DNA of 64,000 bases from the NCBI GenBank assembly GCA_910579225.1, contig CAJTTI010000002.1:62001-126000 (forward strand). The letters are read 5' to 3'. Under the pieces are notes generated by a model. It did no database searches. It saw only the letters and a program-made list of their open reading frames with translations, and had not been told where the DNA came from. Positions 35,059 through 43,726 of the stretch are shown here, piece after piece; within the stretch, counting starts at the first letter, position 1, and each line of letters begins with the position of its first letter. A program made the position numbers and the translations under genes. This DNA is from an uncultured Lachnospiraceae bacterium (lineage in GTDB: Bacteria; Bacillota; Clostridia; Lachnospirales; Lachnospiraceae).

Positions 35059-35892
35059 ATGAGGTTATGGAATAAAAGACTGGCCGGCATATGTTCAGTA
35101 CTTTTGTTATCTGTATTTATGATATCTGCAGATTTTGGGCTCCCTGTATCTGCGGCGGGAAATTTGCCGAGGTTGACGGATATGGCTGATCTGCTCTCGG
35201 ACAGCGAAGAGTTTGATCTGTCAGAGATGCTGGATGAGATCAGCGAACGGCAGCAGGTTGATCTTGTAGTGGTGACTGTCGGATCCACGGATGGTAAGTC
35301 GGCTATGGTATATGCGGATGATTTTTATGATGAGAACGGTTACGGTTTTGGAGACGGGAGAGACGGAATTCTTCTTCTGATCAGTATGGACGAAAGAGAC
35401 TGGTATATATCGACTACAGGTTATGGTATAACGGCGCTTACTGATGCAGGGCTGGAGTATCTCTCTGAAATCATTGTGGCTGACCTGAGTGAAGGAAATT
35501 ATGCGGCGGCTTTCACAGGTTTTGCAAAATTGTGTGATGATTTTATATCCCAGGCAAGAACCGGGGAGCCATATGATATCGGCAATCTTCCCCGGGAACC
35601 GTTTAATGCCGTCCGGAATCTCGCGGTGGCGTTTGGAATTGCATTTATGATATCGCTGGCTGTGACGGGGATCATGAAAAGTCAGCTCAAAACAGTGCGA
35701 AAACAGACAGCGGCGGATAATTATATAAAGCAGGGGAGTATGCAGCTGACGAAAAAGAATGAGTTGTTTCTTTACCAGAATGTTGACCGGAGGAAAAGGG
35801 AGGAAAAAAGCAGATCGGGCGGCTCAGGCGGTTCCCGGACACATATATCTTCTTCCGGTACAAGACATGGCGGCAAAGGGGGAAAATTTTAG
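35059..35892 (+). CDS. TPM-domain secreted/membrane protein (YgcG family)
   Basis: A 277-residue protein with a signal peptide (about 1-32), a TPM domain (about 35-170; VDLVVVTVGSTDGKS, DGRDGILLLISMDERDWYIST, YGITALTDAG), one membrane helix (about 190-210) and a Gly/Ser-rich tail. TPM proteins are linked to membrane-protein quality control or phosphatase activity in other systems; here only the fold is evident. The site AAGGGGGAG supports ATG 35059. Probably co-transcribed with the zinc-ribbon gene. Confidence 0.85.
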   Translation: MRLWNKRLAGICSVLLLSVFMISADFGLPVSAAGNLPRLTDMADLLSDSEEFDLSEMLDEISERQQVDLVVVTVGSTDGKSAMVYADDFYDENGYGFGDGRDGILLLISMDERDWYISTTGYGITALTDAGLEYLSEIIVADLSEGNYAAAFTGFAKLCDDFISQARTGEPYDIGNLPREPFNAVRNLAVAFGIAFMISLAVTGIMKSQLKTVRKQTAADNYIKQGSMQLTKKNELFLYQNVDRRKREEKSRSGGSGGSRTHISSSGTRHGGKGGKF

Positions 35893-35927
35893 CCGTACGT
35901 ATCTTTGATAACAGAACTGTCATATTC

Positions 35928-35957
35928 TTGACAAAGAGGGCAGGGGGGGGATATACT
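35928..35957 (+). promoter_or_regulatory. Promoter of the Glu/Pro-repeat lipoprotein gene
   Basis: TTGACA (35928-35933) and TATACT (35952-35957), 18-base spacer containing an unusual run of eight G. Confidence 0.7.
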
Positions 35958-35997
35958 GGGACAGTAAATTAAAAAAGTCTGAGGGAGGCAGAAAGCA

Positions 35998-36600
35998 ATG
36001 ATAAAAAAGTTAACAATTATGCTTATAATGGCGTTGGTTTTGACGTCGTGTGCAGGGGCAAAAGACTCTCCTGCCTCGAAAACTGTGCAGGACAGAACAG
36101 TGCAGGTTACACCGGAACCGGAGGAAGTACCGGAGTCCGAACCGGAGGAGACGCCGGAATCCGAGCCGGAGGAGACACCGGAGTCCGAGCCGGAGGAAAC
36201 ACCGGAGTCCAAGCCGGAGGGAGTACCGGAATCTGAACCGGAGGAGACGCCGGAAGTGGTATCAGAGCCGGAGCCGGAACCAGCACCAGCACCGGAGGCT
36301 ATACCGGAGCCGGAAGCAGTGTCAGAAGTGCCTCAGGATTCAGAAGCGGAAATGCAGACAGAGCAAAATTCGGAACAGCTGCCGGCTGATTTTACGGAAT
36401 GGGTGCCGTATAATACTTCCAGTATGGAGACTCTGGCGCAAAACCTTGCTAACGGGAATGTAATATACTATAACGGTCAGTATTGGGCTTCACCTGCGTA
36501 TGCCAACATGCTTTCCAATGAGATTGTTGTTTATCAACATGATGTGTCTCAGGACAGCGATGCCGGAAATGCGGACAGATACTGGTTGATCGATATGTAG
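35998..36600 (+). CDS. Lipoprotein with acidic Glu/Pro tandem repeats
   Basis: A 200-residue lipoprotein: signal and lipobox (MIKKLTIMLIMALVLTSC, Cys 18), an acidic linker with five near-perfect 8-residue repeats ([TV]PES[EK]PE[EG], residues about 44-83) and more Glu-Pro sequence, then a C-terminal region (about 130-200) with QYWASPAYANML. The linker probably crosses the peptidoglycan. The function is unknown. GGAGG precedes the ATG and the promoter is clear. Confidence 0.7.
   Translation: MIKKLTIMLIMALVLTSCAGAKDSPASKTVQDRTVQVTPEPEEVPESEPEETPESEPEETPESEPEETPESKPEGVPESEPEETPEVVSEPEPEPAPAPEAIPEPEAVSEVPQDSEAEMQTEQNSEQLPADFTEWVPYNTSSMETLAQNLANGNVIYYNGQYWASPAYANMLSNEIVVYQHDVSQDSDAGNADRYWLIDM
36127..36246 (+). 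repeat. 24-bp tandem repeats inside the lipoprotein gene
   Basis: Five 24-bp units encoding the [TV]PES[EK]PE[EG] repeats; third-position changes differ between units, so the protein repeat is preserved. Confidence 0.8.
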
Positions 36601-36671
36601 AAATTGATGATATCATCAGCAGGTATATATTTATATGATTTTGGCAGAATATTCTGAACTGATTTATGACA

Positions 36672-36701
36672 TTATGCCTGCGGAACATGCCGCAGGCATA
36701 A
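36672..36701. terminator. Bidirectional terminator
   Basis: A perfect 12-bp stem TTATGCCTGCGG/CCGCAGGCATAA with a 6-base loop between convergent genes; T-rich on the + side. Confidence 0.75.
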
Positions 36702-36733
36702 CAATTTTGCAGTATTTTTGATTTTTAACAATA

Positions 36734-37324
36734 TTATTTCATGACAAAAGTTATAACCTGAGCCTGGATGTCATAGTCCTCCGGCGTGTCGGTGACTTCA
36801 TAGTACCAGGTCATGTCGTCTGTCTCAAGGGTTCCTCTGCAGACTCCGTCCTGGAAATCGTCTGTGATGTCTACACGGTTCTGTTCGTCCAGGATCAGCC
36901 AGATCCGGCCGTCTGCTTCCTCCAGCCGGCGGGCGGAGTCTTCTTCGGATTCTTCCAGTGTGACCGCTGTCTCCGTGCTGACCATACGGTCAGATACAGC
37001 GGAATCCTCCGTATCTTCATAGATGAAGTACTGTCCGTCTTCCGGACCTGGTTCCATCTCAATTTGACGGGTCTCCCCGTCGGGCAGGGTGATGGTCAGG
37101 ATCCAGGCGCGTCCGGACGCCGCGTAGGAGATCACATTGCTGAGCATCAAAAGAGCAACGGCCGCGGCTGCAACCGCTCCTTTGGACAGTGTCTTCTTTG
37201 CCTTGTTCCTTCCATTTTCATTTTTCATTGTATTCACCTTTCTCAGTAAATCCTCAGAAGCATGTACTTCGTCGAACGTGTGGTGATACCAGGTTTGATT
37301 GTTTTTTTCGGTGTTCATTTCCAT
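36734..37324 (-). CDS. Putative anti-sigma-like membrane protein
   Basis: A 196-residue protein: a cytosolic N-terminal stretch of about 45 residues (WYHHTFDEVHASEDLLRKV), one membrane helix (GAVAAAAVALLMLSNVISYA) and an extracytoplasmic acidic domain. This plan and the position after an ECF sigma gene suggest an anti-sigma factor. AGGAGG precedes the ATG, and the R1 copy 8 box GCGGAACTT sits just upstream. The sigma gene beside it is truncated, so the pair may no longer work. Confidence 0.6.
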   Translation of the reverse strand: MEMNTEKNNQTWYHHTFDEVHASEDLLRKVNTMKNENGRNKAKKTLSKGAVAAAAVALLMLSNVISYAASGRAWILTITLPDGETRQIEMEPGPEDGQYFIYEDTEDSAVSDRMVSTETAVTLEESEEDSARRLEEADGRIWLILDEQNRVDITDDFQDGVCRGTLETDDMTWYYEVTDTPEDYDIQAQVITFVMK

Positions 37325-37336
37325 GCCTCCTGATTA

Positions 37337-37439
37337 AAGTTCCGCATCTTCCCGCCCAGTCCCCGGTCAGGAGATCAATTCCCGATCCCCTTCGGAGCTC
37401 GCTCATTGATCTGTGCACTGTGCGGTCCGATGCTGATTC
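37337..37439 (-). repeat. R1 structured repeat, copy 8 (divergent)
   Basis: On the minus strand between two boxes GATGCGGAACTT (37440-37451 and 37337-37348). The inner stem is entirely changed: AGATCAAT pairs with ATTGATCT and encloses GAGCTCC-GAAG-GGGATC. It starts exactly where the sigma gene loses homology to its family. Confidence 0.7.
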
Positions 37440-37705
37440 AAGTTCCGCATCTCCCCGTCCAGAGAGGACACGTTGCGGCGCCAGAAGGAGCGCCGCAGGG
37501 AATGGGATTCATTGACCGCCACCCGGATGAGCCATCTGCGGATATGGGTTTCGTCCTGAAAAGGAGTGCTGCATTCCAGCAGCTTTAAGAAGGCTGTCTG
37601 TACCACGTCCTCTGCGTCCTGCCGGTTGTTGCAACAGTTCAGGGCTGTCCGGTATACCGCGTCCAGACAGTGGACTACCGCCTGGTCATAGACCGCTTTC
37701 TCCAA
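37403..37705 (-). pseudogene. ECF sigma factor lacking region 4
   Basis: The 100-residue frame holds a full sigma region 2 (CLDAVYRTALNCCNNRQDAEDVVQTAFLKLL and HIRRWLIRVAVNESHSLRRS), but after SSLDG it runs into the R1 box (translated EMRNLNQH) and stops at 37403. Sigma region 4, needed for -35 recognition, is missing. The adjacent anti-sigma-like gene keeps its place, so the locus once encoded a sigma/anti-sigma pair. The protein could at most act as a partial competitor. Confidence 0.7.
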
Positions 37706-37975
37706 AAAATCACCTCCATCCGATCCGGTTTGTTCTGCTTGCTTGAAAGGCCTTTCAATAGATAAACGTTTGACAGGTTGAAAATATCACAAAAAAAGGA
37801 AAAAGAAAAGTGAATCATGCTCTTACGGAATGCGCAGCCAGTGCGTATTCCTGAGCCGTGAACAGTAACAGAAAAGTAACCTGCAAAATTGATCTCCATA
37901 ATTATATTGCAGAGGGAAGATTCTGATGGTATTATTTTAAGAAAGAAGTTGTAAAAAAGGATACAAAAGAGAAAA

Positions 37976-40900
37976 ATGGGATTGTTCAGCAATATATTCA
38001 GAAACAAGAAGGTACAGGAGGAGACGCCGCCGGAAGTAACGGGGAAATGCCTGGAACTGCTGGAATGGGAGCAGTTTCTGGAAGGACTGGGCCATATGGG
38101 CCATTATATTTCAAGAAAGGAATACCTTCCAAAGATTCAGAAATTTTCCGACACGATGCAGACATTTCGAACATTTGATGAGAATGAACTTCTGGAGGAT
38201 TACTGTTGGAAAAATGGATTTGAGGCGGAGCGGGCCAGGGCTTTGTACAGGGACTATGAGCGTATCACAGAACTGGTGGACGGGTTCAATGACCGTTATA
38301 TCAAAGCGAAGCTGACAGAGGAGCAGGACTATCTGGATCACATTCTGGAAAAGGTGGACCCGGTGATCCGGCTGGATGAGGATCAGAGAACCGTGGTCCT
38401 GTCTGATGAGGATTACAGCCTGGTAGTAGCCGGAGCAGGGGCGGGGAAGACGACGACGATTGCTGCAAAGGTGAAATATCTGGTGGAAAAGCAGCAGATT
38501 GACCCATCCCGGATTCTGATCATCTCTTTTACGAATAAAGCCGTCAATGAACTGAAAGAAAAGATCAACCGGGATTTGAATATTCCGTGTCCCATTGCGA
38601 CCTTTCATTCTACGGGAAACGCGATTCTGCACAAAAACAATCCCGAAAAATTAAATATTGTGGACGGAAGCAAGCTGTATTACTGCGTACAGGAATATTT
38701 CAGAGGGACGATCCTGCGAAATCCTGGGGTGGTCAACAGTCTGATTCTTTTTTTTGCTTCCTATTTTGATGCGCCTTATGAGGGGGACGACATCAACCGT
38801 TTTTTCAACCATATGGCCAGTGCCAATTACGCGACTATGCGCAGTGAGCTGAATGATTTTAAAGAGGAGATCATTGATCGAAACAGCAGAAAGAAGGTTA
38901 CGATTCAAAATGAGATTGTCAGGTCCATGCAGGAAGTGGAGATTGCCAATTTCCTTTATCTGAACGGAATTGATTATACTTATGAGCCGATCTATCCCTA
39001 TCATATCCTGATGGCTTCCAAACCTTATACGCCGGATTTTCAGATTACACAGGATGGTCACACAGCCTACATTGAACATTTTGGCATCACGGAGGACGGA
39101 AAGAATTTTTTGTATGATGAGGAAGAACTGATTGCCTATAAAAAGGCGGTTCATGACAAGATCCTTCTGCACAGACAGCATGGGACGAAGCTGATCTACA
39201 CCTTTTCTTCTTATGACGACAAAAGAAGCATTTCTGCCCATCTGGAGGAAAATCTGGCAAAGCATGGCTTCGAGCTGAGACGTCGTTCCAATGAAGAGAT
39301 TATCCATAAACTTATTGCCATGGAAGAGAATAAATACATCCGTCGGCTGGTGTTTCTGGTAATCAATTTTATCCGGAATTTCAAGGTCAACGGATATGGA
39401 GAACGGAAGTTCGATGATCTGACACGGAAGAGTTCCAACGTACGGACCAGACTGTTTCTTGATATCTGCCGCGGCTGTTACCTGGAATATAAAAAATACC
39501 TGATTGAAAACCACGCAGTGGATTTTGAAGACATGATCAATGAATCGGCCAGAGTCCTGAATGAAGTGAAGGAGATGAAAGAGAAGCTGGATTTCCGGTA
39601 TTTGATTGTGGACGAGTATCAGGATATTTCCAGACAGCGGTTTGATCTGGTCCGGTCCTTTTCCGAGGTGACGGATGCGAAGATCGTGGCGGTGGGGGAT
39701 GACTGGCAGTCGATCTACGCGTTCAGCGGTTCGGATATCACTTTGTTTACGAAGTTTGCGGAAAAGATGGGATACGCAAAACTGATGAAAATCATACGTA
39801 CCTATCGAAATTCTCAGGAAGTCATTGATATTGCCGGCAATTTTATCCAGAAAAACGCTTCTCAGATCCGCAAATCTCTGCTTTCGCCCAAACATCTGGA
39901 AGATCCGGTTATCATCTATACCTATGACGGCGCCGCCAGGCCTTCGCAGAAAGACCGGAGAAGCGGCAGGGATTATGCTCTGGCCTGTGCAGTTTTGACA
40001 GCTCTGGAACAGATCATGGAGTATGACCAGATGGCGGGAGTTTCTACGGAAGAATCCAGAATCCTTTTGCTGGGCAGATTCGGATTTGACGGAGAGCGGC
40101 TGGCCAGAACCGGTCTTTTCGAGTATATCAATCGGGGGGCAAAACTCCGGGCGGTCAAATATCCGAAGCTCGATATCACCTTTATGACAGCCCATGCCTC
40201 CAAGGGTCTTGGGTATGACAATGTGATCGTGGTCAACGGCCGCAATGAGACCTATGGATTCCCCTCCAAGATTGAAGACGATCCGGTCCTGTCCCTGGTG
40301 GTGAAGGAGGACCGGTCCATGCAGTACGCGGAGGAGCGCAGACTTTTCTATGTGGCCATGACACGGACCAGGAACCGGGTGTATTTTATTGCGCCGGAGA
40401 AAAATCCGTCGGAATTTCTGCTGGAAATCAAACGGGAGTATAAAAATGTCTGTCTGCGCGGAAACTGGTCAGAGAAAGAGCCGGAGGCGCCCGGGAAGAA
40501 AAAATGTCCGGTCTGTGGATTCCCTCTGCAGCTGAGATATAAGGCGGCCTATGGCCTTAAGCTGTATCTGTGTACCAATGAACCGGAAATATGCAGTTTT
40601 ATGTCCAATGACCTGGCGGGGAGAAAGTTGTCAATTATGAAATGTACGAACTGTCAGGATGGGTATCTGATTGTCAAACGTTCCAAAAACGGGGGGCGTT
40701 TGCTGGGCTGCTCGAACTACAGGGCGGACGGCACCGGATGCGGCAACATGATGTCTAAAAGGGATTATTACAAAAAAATGGAGTATGAATATCCGGATCC
40801 GGCAGATCTTGCGGTATCGGGTGAGTCGCGGCCGGAGCGTCCTGCCAGTCGCGATGTTGCGAAAGAGTCCGCAGCCCGGTCGACGGATAAGGTCCGGCCG

Positions 40901-41491
40901 AACCGGCCGGAGCGTCCTGTCAGCCGCGATGCTGCAAAAGAGCCAACAGCAGTCCGGTCGACGGAAGCGGGTGAGGCCAGAAAGGGAGAAAGAGGACAGG
41001 AAACTTCACAGACAGCCAGAGCAGAGGAAAAAGATCCGGCGGACCAGAGCAGGAGAGAAAACTGGGAGCAGGAGATGTTGGACCGTTCCAGAGAGGGGAA
41101 AGAGGCAGCAGGTCATTTTCCGGAATACAAGGGACACAGCGTGTTTGTCATAGCGGAGACGGTTCTGCATGCGCTGGTACACGTCAGCGACCGGCATTAC
41201 TTTGGTGCCTTTGTACTGGCTGGCGTTCTGCGGGGGCTGCAGTCGGAGATGATTGTAAAATACCGTCTGGACGCCATCGCGGAATATGGTTCCATGGCTT
41301 ATCTGAACCGGGAAGAGGCAGCGGCTGTGATCGGCTGGCTGCTTGACAGGAATTATATTCTGCAGACCAAAGGGAGATATCCTGTGCTGCATATTACGAA
41401 TCTGGGGCTTACCTACAAAGAACATCTGACGCCCCGGAACATGAAGAGTCTGGCAGAGCGTCTGCAGGAATTCGGGAGTGATGTGCACTGA
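37976..41491 (+). CDS. UvrD/HelD-like DNA helicase with embedded nuclease-like segment, zinc ribbons and RQC domain
   Basis: An 1171-residue SF1 helicase. Motifs: P-loop GAGAGKTTTIAAK (about 155), motif Ia SFTNKAVNELK, an inserted region with TPDFQI...AYIEHFGI (about 360-385) resembling a PD-(D/E)xK fold, Walker B LIVDEYQDIS (about 545), motif III GDDWQSIYAFSGS, and motif VI YVAMTRTRN. The tail has two zinc ribbons (CPVCGFPL, CTNCQDGYL..), a repeated basic linker (RPERPASRD, RPERPVSRD) and a C-terminal winged-helix domain like the RecQ RQC domain. It likely unwinds DNA in repair. It stands alone, with a terminator downstream. Confidence 0.85.
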   Translation: MGLFSNIFRNKKVQEETPPEVTGKCLELLEWEQFLEGLGHMGHYISRKEYLPKIQKFSDTMQTFRTFDENELLEDYCWKNGFEAERARALYRDYERITELVDGFNDRYIKAKLTEEQDYLDHILEKVDPVIRLDEDQRTVVLSDEDYSLVVAGAGAGKTTTIAAKVKYLVEKQQIDPSRILIISFTNKAVNELKEKINRDLNIPCPIATFHSTGNAILHKNNPEKLNIVDGSKLYYCVQEYFRGTILRNPGVVNSLILFFASYFDAPYEGDDINRFFNHMASANYATMRSELNDFKEEIIDRNSRKKVTIQNEIVRSMQEVEIANFLYLNGIDYTYEPIYPYHILMASKPYTPDFQITQDGHTAYIEHFGITEDGKNFLYDEEELIAYKKAVHDKILLHRQHGTKLIYTFSSYDDKRSISAHLEENLAKHGFELRRRSNEEIIHKLIAMEENKYIRRLVFLVINFIRNFKVNGYGERKFDDLTRKSSNVRTRLFLDICRGCYLEYKKYLIENHAVDFEDMINESARVLNEVKEMKEKLDFRYLIVDEYQDISRQRFDLVRSFSEVTDAKIVAVGDDWQSIYAFSGSDITLFTKFAEKMGYAKLMKIIRTYRNSQEVIDIAGNFIQKNASQIRKSLLSPKHLEDPVIIYTYDGAARPSQKDRRSGRDYALACAVLTALEQIMEYDQMAGVSTEESRILLLGRFGFDGERLARTGLFEYINRGAKLRAVKYPKLDITFMTAHASKGLGYDNVIVVNGRNETYGFPSKIEDDPVLSLVVKEDRSMQYAEERRLFYVAMTRTRNRVYFIAPEKNPSEFLLEIKREYKNVCLRGNWSEKEPEAPGKKKCPVCGFPLQLRYKAAYGLKLYLCTNEPEICSFMSNDLAGRKLSIMKCTNCQDGYLIVKRSKNGGRLLGCSNYRADGTGCGNMMSKRDYYKKMEYEYPDPADLAVSGESRPERPASRDVAKESAARSTDKVRPNRPERPVSRDAAKEPTAVRSTEAGEARKGERGQETSQTARAEEKDPADQSRRENWEQEMLDRSREGKEAAGHFPEYKGHSVFVIAETVLHALVHVSDRHYFGAFVLAGVLRGLQSEMIVKYRLDAIAEYGSMAYLNREEAAAVIGWLLDRNYILQTKGRYPVLHITNLGLTYKEHLTPRNMKSLAERLQEFGSDVH

Positions 41492-41563
41492 CCGGCTGCT
41501 ATATCTGGACGTCCCGGGAAGATTGCAGTATCATTTTGTGAAAGCAGATGAAAAGAAAGAGGA

Positions 41564-41602
41564 CAGGCAGGAACACGCGTTACAACAGCTCCTGCCTGTT
41601 TT
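41564..41602 (+). terminator. Rho-independent terminator of the helicase gene
   Basis: CAGGCAGGA and TCCTGCCTG arms followed by TTTTTG. Confidence 0.8.
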
Positions 41603-41646
41603 TGTTTATGACTATAGAAAGTTTGTGTAGTATGTTTTCCGCTGGA

Positions 41647-43068
41647 TTACTGGCGGATATCCACGTAGCCGATGGCAAGGGAAGAATCGGTGAATTCATA
41701 AGCGCCGCCGGAGGGGTCAAGCGTCAGAAACAGGGTTCCAAGTTCTTCTTCCGTTACGATCCACGCCATATGCACTGTTACGGTCTCGCCGGGTTTTATA
41801 CTTTCGATATAGTTGTTTCCCCGCTCTCCGCCGCGTACATCATAGAAAACCATTTCCCGGGAGGCGGACAGCCCATGATGAATGGCCATATCCCATGTAT
41901 CACTTTCAGAGGGTGTTTCATTTTCCAGGATCTGCATCTGTCCGCTGGTCTCCTGAATTCGCGCCAGTTCTCCGAAGAACAGAACGTCGGTCATTTCTTC
42001 CGAACTGGTATTCTGGTATTCAATAGTAGCATAGACCAATTTTTGCGGGACTTCTCTGGATTTGATTTCCTGACTGAGGGAGTTGGTATCTCCTGTTTTC
42101 ATATATTGGATCTGGGCCGGAAGCAGTTGTCCGTTTTCGTCTGTTTCTTTTCTCAGATCTTCGTCCACGAAAGAAGCATCCAGCAGACGGAGATCATCCG
42201 AGATTTTCACGTCCGCTACTCTGGCGGTCAGCCCCTGGTCGTCAAGCGGAAAGCTGTCCCCTGTCTTATGGAGGTTTTCCATCTGCTCTTTGGCGATGGA
42301 AGTTATGACCTCACAGCCTTCTCCCTCCTGGGAGGGTTCCAGAGATTTCAGATAATCGCTCCAGTTCTGGGCTGCGACAAAGTTCTCATCCTCTGTGTCT
42401 TCCGTGGGGACCAGCTGTACATGTTCTGCGATTTTGATAGCCTCCTCCTTGTTGACGTCCGATGCTGCGTACATCTCCATCACATAGTGGAGATCGGTGT
42501 ACGCCACATAGATCCGCTGGCTGAAGCTGATCTCATCCTGGGACAGCCGGGGATATTCCAGATAAATCCCCTGATTGCCGCCGGCTGTAAATTCTTCGCT
42601 GGAAAGCACATCTTCATGCTGTAGTTTAAACTGGTCGTCGCCGGTGTCCATCCGGTAGAAAGTCATAGAGACGCCGCCCTGATGCAGGCTGTCTTCAAAG
42701 CTGTATTTTCCCTGTCCGACCTGGACCATGCCTTCCGGCAGATAACCGGTTTCCAGCCTCACATTTGGGATGGCGACGGGTACCGCATCCTGGTTTTCAG
42801 CGGTATTCTCGCCGGCTTCAATCCCGATGCTGACGCCGTGTTCTCCGGTCTTCTGAAGTTGCAGCCGGTAGAGACTGACTCCGGCAAATACGGTAAGTCC
42901 GCACAGCATGACGGCTGCCAGGGATGCGGCGAAGGTTTTGCCAACACTCCTTCTACGGCGGAATTTCGGTTGCTCTGTCTTTATCTGTCTGGTTACTTCT
43001 TTTCGAATCATGGCTCTTATTTCCTCCGGCGTCTCTGGAAAATCATGTTTTAAATTTTCAAATCCCAT
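41647..43068 (-). CDS. Putative anti-sigma factor with large extracytoplasmic domain (DUF4179-like)
   Basis: A 473-residue protein with a cytosolic N-terminus (about 1-45; PETPEEIRAMIRKEV), one membrane helix (FAASLAAVMLCGLTVFAGVSL) and a large outer domain of some 400 residues. It follows an ECF sigma gene by 15 bases and resembles DUF4179-type anti-sigma proteins in plan, so it probably holds that sigma factor inactive until a surface signal. The signal is unknown. AGGAGG precedes the ATG. Confidence 0.75.
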   Translation of the reverse strand: MGFENLKHDFPETPEEIRAMIRKEVTRQIKTEQPKFRRRRSVGKTFAASLAAVMLCGLTVFAGVSLYRLQLQKTGEHGVSIGIEAGENTAENQDAVPVAIPNVRLETGYLPEGMVQVGQGKYSFEDSLHQGGVSMTFYRMDTGDDQFKLQHEDVLSSEEFTAGGNQGIYLEYPRLSQDEISFSQRIYVAYTDLHYVMEMYAASDVNKEEAIKIAEHVQLVPTEDTEDENFVAAQNWSDYLKSLEPSQEGEGCEVITSIAKEQMENLHKTGDSFPLDDQGLTARVADVKISDDLRLLDASFVDEDLRKETDENGQLLPAQIQYMKTGDTNSLSQEIKSREVPQKLVYATIEYQNTSSEEMTDVLFFGELARIQETSGQMQILENETPSESDTWDMAIHHGLSASREMVFYDVRGGERGNNYIESIKPGETVTVHMAWIVTEEELGTLFLTLDPSGGAYEFTDSSLAIGYVDIRQ

Positions 43069-43083
43069 AGTTGCTCCTCCTTT

Positions 43084-43557
43084 TTATGTGGCTGTCTGTT
43101 CCAGGTCTTTTCGCATCCGGGTCCTTGCCCGGGCAAGGCGGTTTTTGACGGCGCTTTCCGAGATCTTCAGGATCTTAGCAGTTTCTTTTATACTGTATCC
43201 CTCCAGATAATAGAGGACGATACAGATCCGGATATCAGGAGGAAGCTTCTGGACTGCCTCGTACAGATCCGAATAGTCCGCAGGCTCGCTGGCAGTCTCC
43301 TGATGCGGATATTCTTCCAGAGATACCAGACGTTTCCCTCTTCGCATCAGGGTGTAGCATTCATTGATCAGGATTCGTACCAGCCAGGTTTTGGCGTAGG
43401 AATCCTGCCGCAGAGTGTGCAGACTGGTAAATGCTTTTACGATGGCTTCCTGTATGGCATCCGCACAGTCTGCATCACTGTGCAGCAGTGTCTTTGCCAC
43501 ATGGTACAGGGTATCTTCGGATGCAAGGATGAGTTGCCCCAACTGTTCTTTTTTCAT
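43084..43557 (-). CDS. ECF-type RNA polymerase sigma factor
   Basis: A 157-residue sigma factor with region 2 (DADCADAIQEAIVKAFTSLHTLR, then KTWLVRILINECYTLMRR) and region 4 (LPPDIRICIVLYYLEGYSIKETAKILKISESAVKNRLARAR). Start at ATG 43557 with an AAAGGAAA site; the longer frame from 43650 has no support. It is encoded 15 bases before the anti-sigma-like gene on the same strand, forming a complete pair, unlike the truncated pair at 36.7-37.7 kb. Confidence 0.92.
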   Translation of the reverse strand: MKKEQLGQLILASEDTLYHVAKTLLHSDADCADAIQEAIVKAFTSLHTLRQDSYAKTWLVRILINECYTLMRRGKRLVSLEEYPHQETASEPADYSDLYEAVQKLPPDIRICIVLYYLEGYSIKETAKILKISESAVKNRLARARTRMRKDLEQTAT

Positions 43558-43643
43558 AATTTCCTTTCTGCCGGCCGGCTTTTTGTGTTTACATAGATTA
43601 GATGCATGGGCCGGATAAATGGTCTCTGGAAAATTTATAAAAC

Positions 43644-43672
43644 TTGACACAAAATTTTTAATGAATTATGCT
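43644..43672 (+). promoter_or_regulatory. Promoter of the C45-type hydrolase gene
   Basis: Consensus TTGACA (43644-43649) and TATGCT (43667-43672) with a 17-base spacer. Confidence 0.7.
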
Positions 43673-43726
43673 TTTTTCAGAGTTACCGGTGGCTCTCAGT
43701 CAAAAAGAAATGGAGAGCAAAAAAAC

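Noticed and set aside
38651..40195. 514-codon open frame opposite the helicase gene
   Set aside because: It lies wholly within the strongly supported helicase gene on the other strand and shows no family motif.
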